Assembly (NCBI GenBank): GCA_964431385.1
Contig: CAYSJM010000011.1
Location: 1 to 64,000 of the forward strand
Direction of reading: 5' to 3'
Source: UTCHB3 sp964431385
GTDB taxonomy: Bacteria > Bacteroidota > Ignavibacteria > Ignavibacteriales > Ignavibacteriaceae
DNA: 64,000 nucleotides
Position numbers and translations under genes: made by a program. Shown here in pieces: positions 60,194-64,000 of the stretch (positions are counted from its first letter, which is position 1; every line of letters starts with the position of its first letter). The notes beneath the pieces were generated by a model that did not search any database, had not been told where the DNA came from, and was given only the letters and a program-made list of their open reading frames with translations.

Positions 60194-61132
60194 CTAATAA
60201 TTCAGATTAAGAGTAAATCGGAGAATATTTCCAAGCCGTCCATAATCGGCGAAAGAAAAATCGACACCCACAGGAATTTGAGCAGAAGGATTCACGCCTA
60301 CGCCAAAACTCCAGGTTTCCTCATCATAAAAGAACTTGTAACCACCTCTTAGGAGCAACATATTCTTCCATCCGATTTCGAGACCGGCATTCATCTTCTC
60401 ATCACCATCATTTGGATGCAGAGCTTCAACAATTCCAGTAACGCGGTATTCAGACTTCATATCACCGAGTAGTTCAGCAGCCAAACCAAGTTTTAGAACG
60501 GATGGCATCTTAAAAGGGTCGTTAATATACTTTGTCTCGACACCAAAATTCTGAATTGAAGCACCAATTCTTAGTGATTGAAGACCTGTGTAATAAAGCA
60601 CTCCACCATCAAAAAGAATGTTGTTGGCAGAATACTCATCAATACCTTCTCTTACATATTTTACGGTGATGCCAAAAGAAAATTTATCTGTGAGAGCCCG
60701 AGAGTAACTAAGACCCACTGCAACAGCGTTTGCGGTAAAGTTGCCCAACACTTCATAGACTTTTTGTCCAGAGGTTCTTTTCGTTTTTGGCATTGAGCCA
60801 TAATCAACAGCCAACGCACCAAGAGCGATAACACCAAAATCGGTGTTTATCGAGTAGGCAGCAGCGTAATGTTTAATATCAGCTATCCAGGGGGAATAGG
60901 AAGCTGAGAACGAATGTTGTTTTTCATTAAATCCCATACCGGCGGGATTTGAGAAAAATGATGAAACTCCCATGTCAGCGAGTGCTACCGAAGACTCTCC
61001 CAAAGCGGCACTTCTTGCGGTAACAGGCATTTGCAGAAAAACAAATCCTGCAGTTGCAGTTTTTTTAAACTCTTGCCCGTATGTTATAAGCGAGCCGAGC
61101 ACAACAAAGAACAATACTAATCGAATTTTCAT
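60194..61132 (-). CDS. PorV/PorQ-family outer-membrane protein
   Basis: 312 residues. I chose the ATG at 61132, since an AGGTGAG lies just upstream; a GTG four codons earlier would bury it. Signal peptide about 1-20. The mature N-terminus carries the family signature ATAGFVFLQMPVTARSAALG, then SVALADMGVSSFFSNPAGMG, and the barrel ends FTLNLNY. PorV-like proteins accept T9SS cargo at the outer membrane. Its place right after the T9SS-sorted client gene in the same operon suggests it serves that protein. It follows the client's stop by 8 bp. Confidence 0.9.
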   Translation of the reverse strand: MKIRLVLFFVVLGSLITYGQEFKKTATAGFVFLQMPVTARSAALGESSVALADMGVSSFFSNPAGMGFNEKQHSFSASYSPWIADIKHYAAAYSINTDFGVIALGALAVDYGSMPKTKRTSGQKVYEVLGNFTANAVAVGLSYSRALTDKFSFGITVKYVREGIDEYSANNILFDGGVLYYTGLQSLRIGASIQNFGVETKYINDPFKMPSVLKLGLAAELLGDMKSEYRVTGIVEALHPNDGDEKMNAGLEIGWKNMLLLRGGYKFFYDEETWSFGVGVNPSAQIPVGVDFSFADYGRLGNILRFTLNLNY

Positions 61133-61140
61133 ATTATCGC

Positions 61141-63177
61141 TCACCTTATAATTGCAAATTTACCGGTTGAATTCCCATATTGTGAGTCAATATGGAAAAT
61201 ATAAACACCGCTTTCAACATACTGACCAAAGTCGGTTACCTGATTCCAGGTGACAATGCCACCTTTTGAATCACTTACAATAATCGTTTTTACGAGGTCA
61301 CCCCTAACGGTGTAAATCCTTATTGTACAAGGATTTGGCACATTCACGAATTGAATCTGATCAGACTCACCCGGTTGGCTCGAGCCCTCACCGATAACAA
61401 AAGGATTTGGCACCACCAGCACTTGATTTACGCTGTTTGGAGCAGGAAGTGTAGCCAAAAATGGTCTGGTTGTTCTGTTTGCGAACAATGAAGATTCCAT
61501 GGCAGGCACCCTGACGGTATTCCCTGTTTCGGGGAATCTTTGTGCCGGATTAATTGCCCAATTCACTTTACCTGTGTCGTAGGCGGTAATCGAGTAATAG
61601 TAACCTGTTCCAATCTGCACCGTCGAATCAACATAAGTATATTTATTGCCGGTGTTAAAGAGTGGATCACCTTTTTTAATGTCAGCAATCTGTGTCCAGG
61701 GTCCCATTGGCAGATAATCTGATCTGTATATTCTGTAACCTGCGAGGTCAAAAAGACCGTCATCAGGATCCGGAAGAGATTCAGTGCTATTGTCCCAAGT
61801 TACAACATTTGCAACTTTTCTTTCGGCACCGGAATAAAAATTGACATTAAATTTTGGAGCAGCCGGTGGGTCAGGATGATTGAACTTGTTTTCATAAGTC
61901 AATTGTGCCCGACGCATAGCCGGAATAAAATTCTGAGTGTAACTCTGATTAAAAATAAGACTCGGAGATATCGATTTATCGAGAGCGTATGAATAGTCCA
62001 TACCTGCAACTATCTCAGCGAGCACTATTTTTACAGTGTCACGGGGTTTCATTGTCCATGGTCCCAATGACATCAACGACCATTTTCTCGCATTGTTTAT
62101 GAATGTGGTATCGGTCAAGTTTCTTGGAAACTGTACAAAGCGAAAAGCATTTGTCGGGAATTTCAGAACTTGATACTTCACTTCATTAAAGCCGGAAACA
62201 CCGTTAAATGGTCCGCTCAAATCGAGTGTTGCCTCACCCTGAGACCATCCGACCTTGGATTCATCAACTCTGGTGGCTATTCCGGTCGAGTCGGGGGATG
62301 AATAAATAAGCTTCACACCTGCATAACCCGGTGCCAGCCACTCACCTTGAGGTGTGCCGTTGATGACCCTGCCCAAAGAATTTGTGAATCCGTAGTTCGC
62401 ATTTTCAGCCTGAAACATTTTATTGGGACGATCATAAACAACTTTGGTATTTCTTGCACCGTTGGTTTCCTGCGGAAAGAGCACACGCCACGAACGGGAA
62501 TTTGCCTGCATTGCGTAGGTAAGGAGCATTTGAACGCCGTAGAGAGTGTCTGAGACCTTTTTCTGCGGATGAGCAGCCTTAATCTCATCTGAAATATTTA
62601 TAAAATAGTATTCATAAAGAATATAATTTTCGTCTCTTTTCGAACCGCTCCACTGATGGGCTCTTCTGACGACTCTCATTGGTAACTGAAGTTCATCTTC
62701 CTGACTCGGTGTGAAGTAGTTGGGATTATATTCCCAAACTGATTCTATTACTTCTTCACCCACAAGCGGATTTGCTTGAAGATAATAGTTCTCTCCATTA
62801 GGAAATAACTTCTTGTGTGTCTTTAGAGTATATTTTGATGATTGTTCAGTCGAAACTGTAGAGCCATAAATCGCCCAATCTTCAACTGTGATCACCGAAT
62901 CTTTGTTATTTTTTGCACCGATCCAAAACCCGCCTGTCGCCATGTGACTTGCGGTACCGCCGATGTTCTCACCTATCCATGAGGCGTCAAATCCCGGCCA
63001 ATCGAGTGTGGGTCCTGTTGGAGCCCAGTTGTTGTAAGCTGGTCCCGATTTTGAAGGTGAAAGTGAGTGCCATAGTGCTCCCCGGTTGAAAATGAGAAGT
63101 GGTGATTCCACTTGAGCCATCAAACCGGTAGTGATAACAAAAAGAAAAGCTATTAGTTTAAATTTTATTTTATTCAT
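61141..63177 (-). CDS. Large secreted protein with Fn3-like segment and T9SS sorting domain
   Basis: 678 residues; the ATG at 63177 gives the signal peptide FKLIAFLFVITTGLMAQ. Residues about 20-460 show no known domain but have regular landmarks: ISWIGENIGGTASHMATGGFW-type sequence (here ASWIGENIGG, then HMATGGFWIGAK), LPMRVVRRAHQWSGSKRDENY, and DTVKIVLAEIVAGMDYSYAL. Residues about 460-580 are Fn3-like (VVTWDNSTESLPDPDDGL, YTYVDSTVQIGTGYYYSI). The tail has VLVVPNPFVIGEGSS and a type A sorting domain closing on YVESGVYIFHIDS and GKFAIIR. Likely a surface-exposed client placed between its TonB receptor and PorV-like partner genes. Confidence 0.88.
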   Translation of the reverse strand: MNKIKFKLIAFLFVITTGLMAQVESPLLIFNRGALWHSLSPSKSGPAYNNWAPTGPTLDWPGFDASWIGENIGGTASHMATGGFWIGAKNNKDSVITVEDWAIYGSTVSTEQSSKYTLKTHKKLFPNGENYYLQANPLVGEEVIESVWEYNPNYFTPSQEDELQLPMRVVRRAHQWSGSKRDENYILYEYYFINISDEIKAAHPQKKVSDTLYGVQMLLTYAMQANSRSWRVLFPQETNGARNTKVVYDRPNKMFQAENANYGFTNSLGRVINGTPQGEWLAPGYAGVKLIYSSPDSTGIATRVDESKVGWSQGEATLDLSGPFNGVSGFNEVKYQVLKFPTNAFRFVQFPRNLTDTTFINNARKWSLMSLGPWTMKPRDTVKIVLAEIVAGMDYSYALDKSISPSLIFNQSYTQNFIPAMRRAQLTYENKFNHPDPPAAPKFNVNFYSGAERKVANVVTWDNSTESLPDPDDGLFDLAGYRIYRSDYLPMGPWTQIADIKKGDPLFNTGNKYTYVDSTVQIGTGYYYSITAYDTGKVNWAINPAQRFPETGNTVRVPAMESSLFANRTTRPFLATLPAPNSVNQVLVVPNPFVIGEGSSQPGESDQIQFVNVPNPCTIRIYTVRGDLVKTIIVSDSKGGIVTWNQVTDFGQYVESGVYIFHIDSQYGNSTGKFAIIR

Positions 63178-63199
63178 CTTTATTTCATTGCCTTTATGG

Positions 63200-64000
63200 T
63201 TAGAATCCAAAACCAAGTGTCAAATAGACCTGTCTTGGAACATTTCTGTAAGCTTTATAGAATGATGAAATGTAACTGATCCGAAGAGGATCGTTTCCGG
63301 GTTGATCGATAGTCGTTCCATAATCCACCCAGTTGATAAGATCATTTCCTGATACCGGTGTGAGCCATTTGTTCTCGAACAGGTTCATAACTCTGAGTCC
63401 GATTACAAATCTGTAGCCACCTTCAAGGACAACATTCTTTGTGAAATTAAGATCGAACATCGACTCCAAAGGATATCTTCTATTGTTTACCACATCCTTA
63501 AGATCGAATGAAGTGCGGTATGTAAAAGGAGTACCTGATTGAACCGAGTAAGTAAAACTGATACTTGAATTTTCGAGGAGGTTAACTCCAAATAATTCAG
63601 GACCCTCTCCGGTGCCCCAATTATATTGTAATAATGCCCGGAAATTATGAGTCCTGTCGTTACCCGAAATAAATTCACCTGTATAGTCTCTCGACTCCCC
63701 GGATGCAGAGGTAATCGGATATATTACCTGTGGACCATAATTACCTTCAGAAGTCTGTGAGATACTGTAGGTCAGCCTATACATCCAGTTTCTTGCATTT
63801 ATCTTTTCCAAAGAAATCTCAAAACCGAGAGTTGCCCCAAAAGCATTATTTGAGAAAGTTGTATAGTTAAACAAAGGTGTATTGTCTGAAGTGTAGGCAG
63901 AAGGACTGTTAAGTACAGTTCCGGTAAAGGCTGCATACCTCAGAAGTCCGATTTGGGTCACTCTATCGTTGTAGTAGAGAGCCATATCAATTCTGTTATC
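63200..64000 (-). CDS. TonB-dependent receptor, C-terminal part (cut by window edge)
   Basis: The frame stays open to the window edge, so this is a partial gene; about 266 residues are visible. They are all barrel: many strands with aromatic girdle residues (ALYYNDRVTQIGLLRYAAF, GFEISLEKINARNWMYRLTY), PELFGVNLLENSSISFTYSV, KNVVLEGGYRFVIGLRVMNLFENKW, and the final RQVYLTLGFGF with terminal Phe. The pattern fits the end of a SusC-like or TonB-dependent receptor. It heads the operon as far as visible: the secreted client starts 22 bp after its stop. Confidence 0.85.
   Translation of the reverse strand, partial: DNRIDMALYYNDRVTQIGLLRYAAFTGTVLNSPSAYTSDNTPLFNYTTFSNNAFGATLGFEISLEKINARNWMYRLTYSISQTSEGNYGPQVIYPITSASGESRDYTGEFISGNDRTHNFRALLQYNWGTGEGPELFGVNLLENSSISFTYSVQSGTPFTYRTSFDLKDVVNNRRYPLESMFDLNFTKNVVLEGGYRFVIGLRVMNLFENKWLTPVSGNDLINWVDYGTTIDQPGNDPLRISYISSFYKAYRNVPRQVYLTLGFGF

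Overview
The window looks like chromosomal DNA from a free-living, diderm member of the Bacteroidota/Ignavibacteria group, most likely an ignavibacterium. The evidence is the several secreted proteins ending in a type A Por-secretion (T9SS) sorting domain with the characteristic YPNPFNP linker, PorV/OmpP1-like barrels, SusC-like TonB receptors with an N-terminal carboxypeptidase-regulatory domain, menaquinone genes, and a recurring promoter form close to the Bacteroidota -33/-7 pattern (TTTG or TTTA, 19-20 nt, TATATTTG). The DNA is AT-rich throughout. I see no prophage, insertion sequence, CRISPR array or tRNA. The only RNA gene recognised is the small SRP RNA at about 18.7 kb.

Layout: 0-3 kb holds small stress or unknown proteins and pfkA. 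3-12.7 kb is mostly minus strand: a secreted endonuclease/phosphatase-family protein, a DUF255 thioredoxin-fold protein, a DUF3298 protein, and a YchF-like/BipA/sensor-kinase operon. 12.9-24.2 kb is plus strand: glgC, uvrC, an L,D-transpeptidase, a lipoprotein and a SixA-like phosphatase, then P5C dehydrogenase, sucC, a TPR protein and aroE. 24.2-31 kb has an aminotransferase with coaD, a DUF4286 protein, a T9SS client, a HIT protein and a YtxH/DUF948/EF-G2 operon. 31.3-40.4 kb is minus strand: first an operon ending in icd (Fn3-like protein, SpoIID, Maf, flippase-like membrane protein, icd), then, beyond a repeat-rich spacer, an envelope operon (two low-complexity lipoproteins, an OmpP1-type barrel, rsgA). 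41-53.8 kb is plus strand: an unknown secreted protein, a TonB receptor, xseA-xseB, dxs, a Gfo/Idh oxidoreductase, a PhoB/PhoR-type pair, and menF-menD. 53.8-55.6 kb carries an HGSNAT-like acyltransferase and a YqaA/DedA-family protein. 55.7-64 kb is one tightly packed minus-strand operon, cut by the window edge: TonB receptor, large secreted T9SS client, PorV-like barrel, two small barrels and two GHL10 glycoside-hydrolase-like proteins.

Most central-metabolism and information genes are ordinary. The parts that deserve attention are the 55.7-64 kb surface operon; the lipoprotein/OmpP1 operon at 37-40 kb with its GAACA/TGTTC operator-like cluster; the spacer at 35.9-36.06 kb with two stacked inverted repeats and a hexamer tandem array; a 16-bp perfect palindrome before the 42 kb TonB receptor; and a YchF-family NTPase with an altered nucleotide-specificity motif. 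All functional statements rest on reading motifs by eye; no database search was possible.
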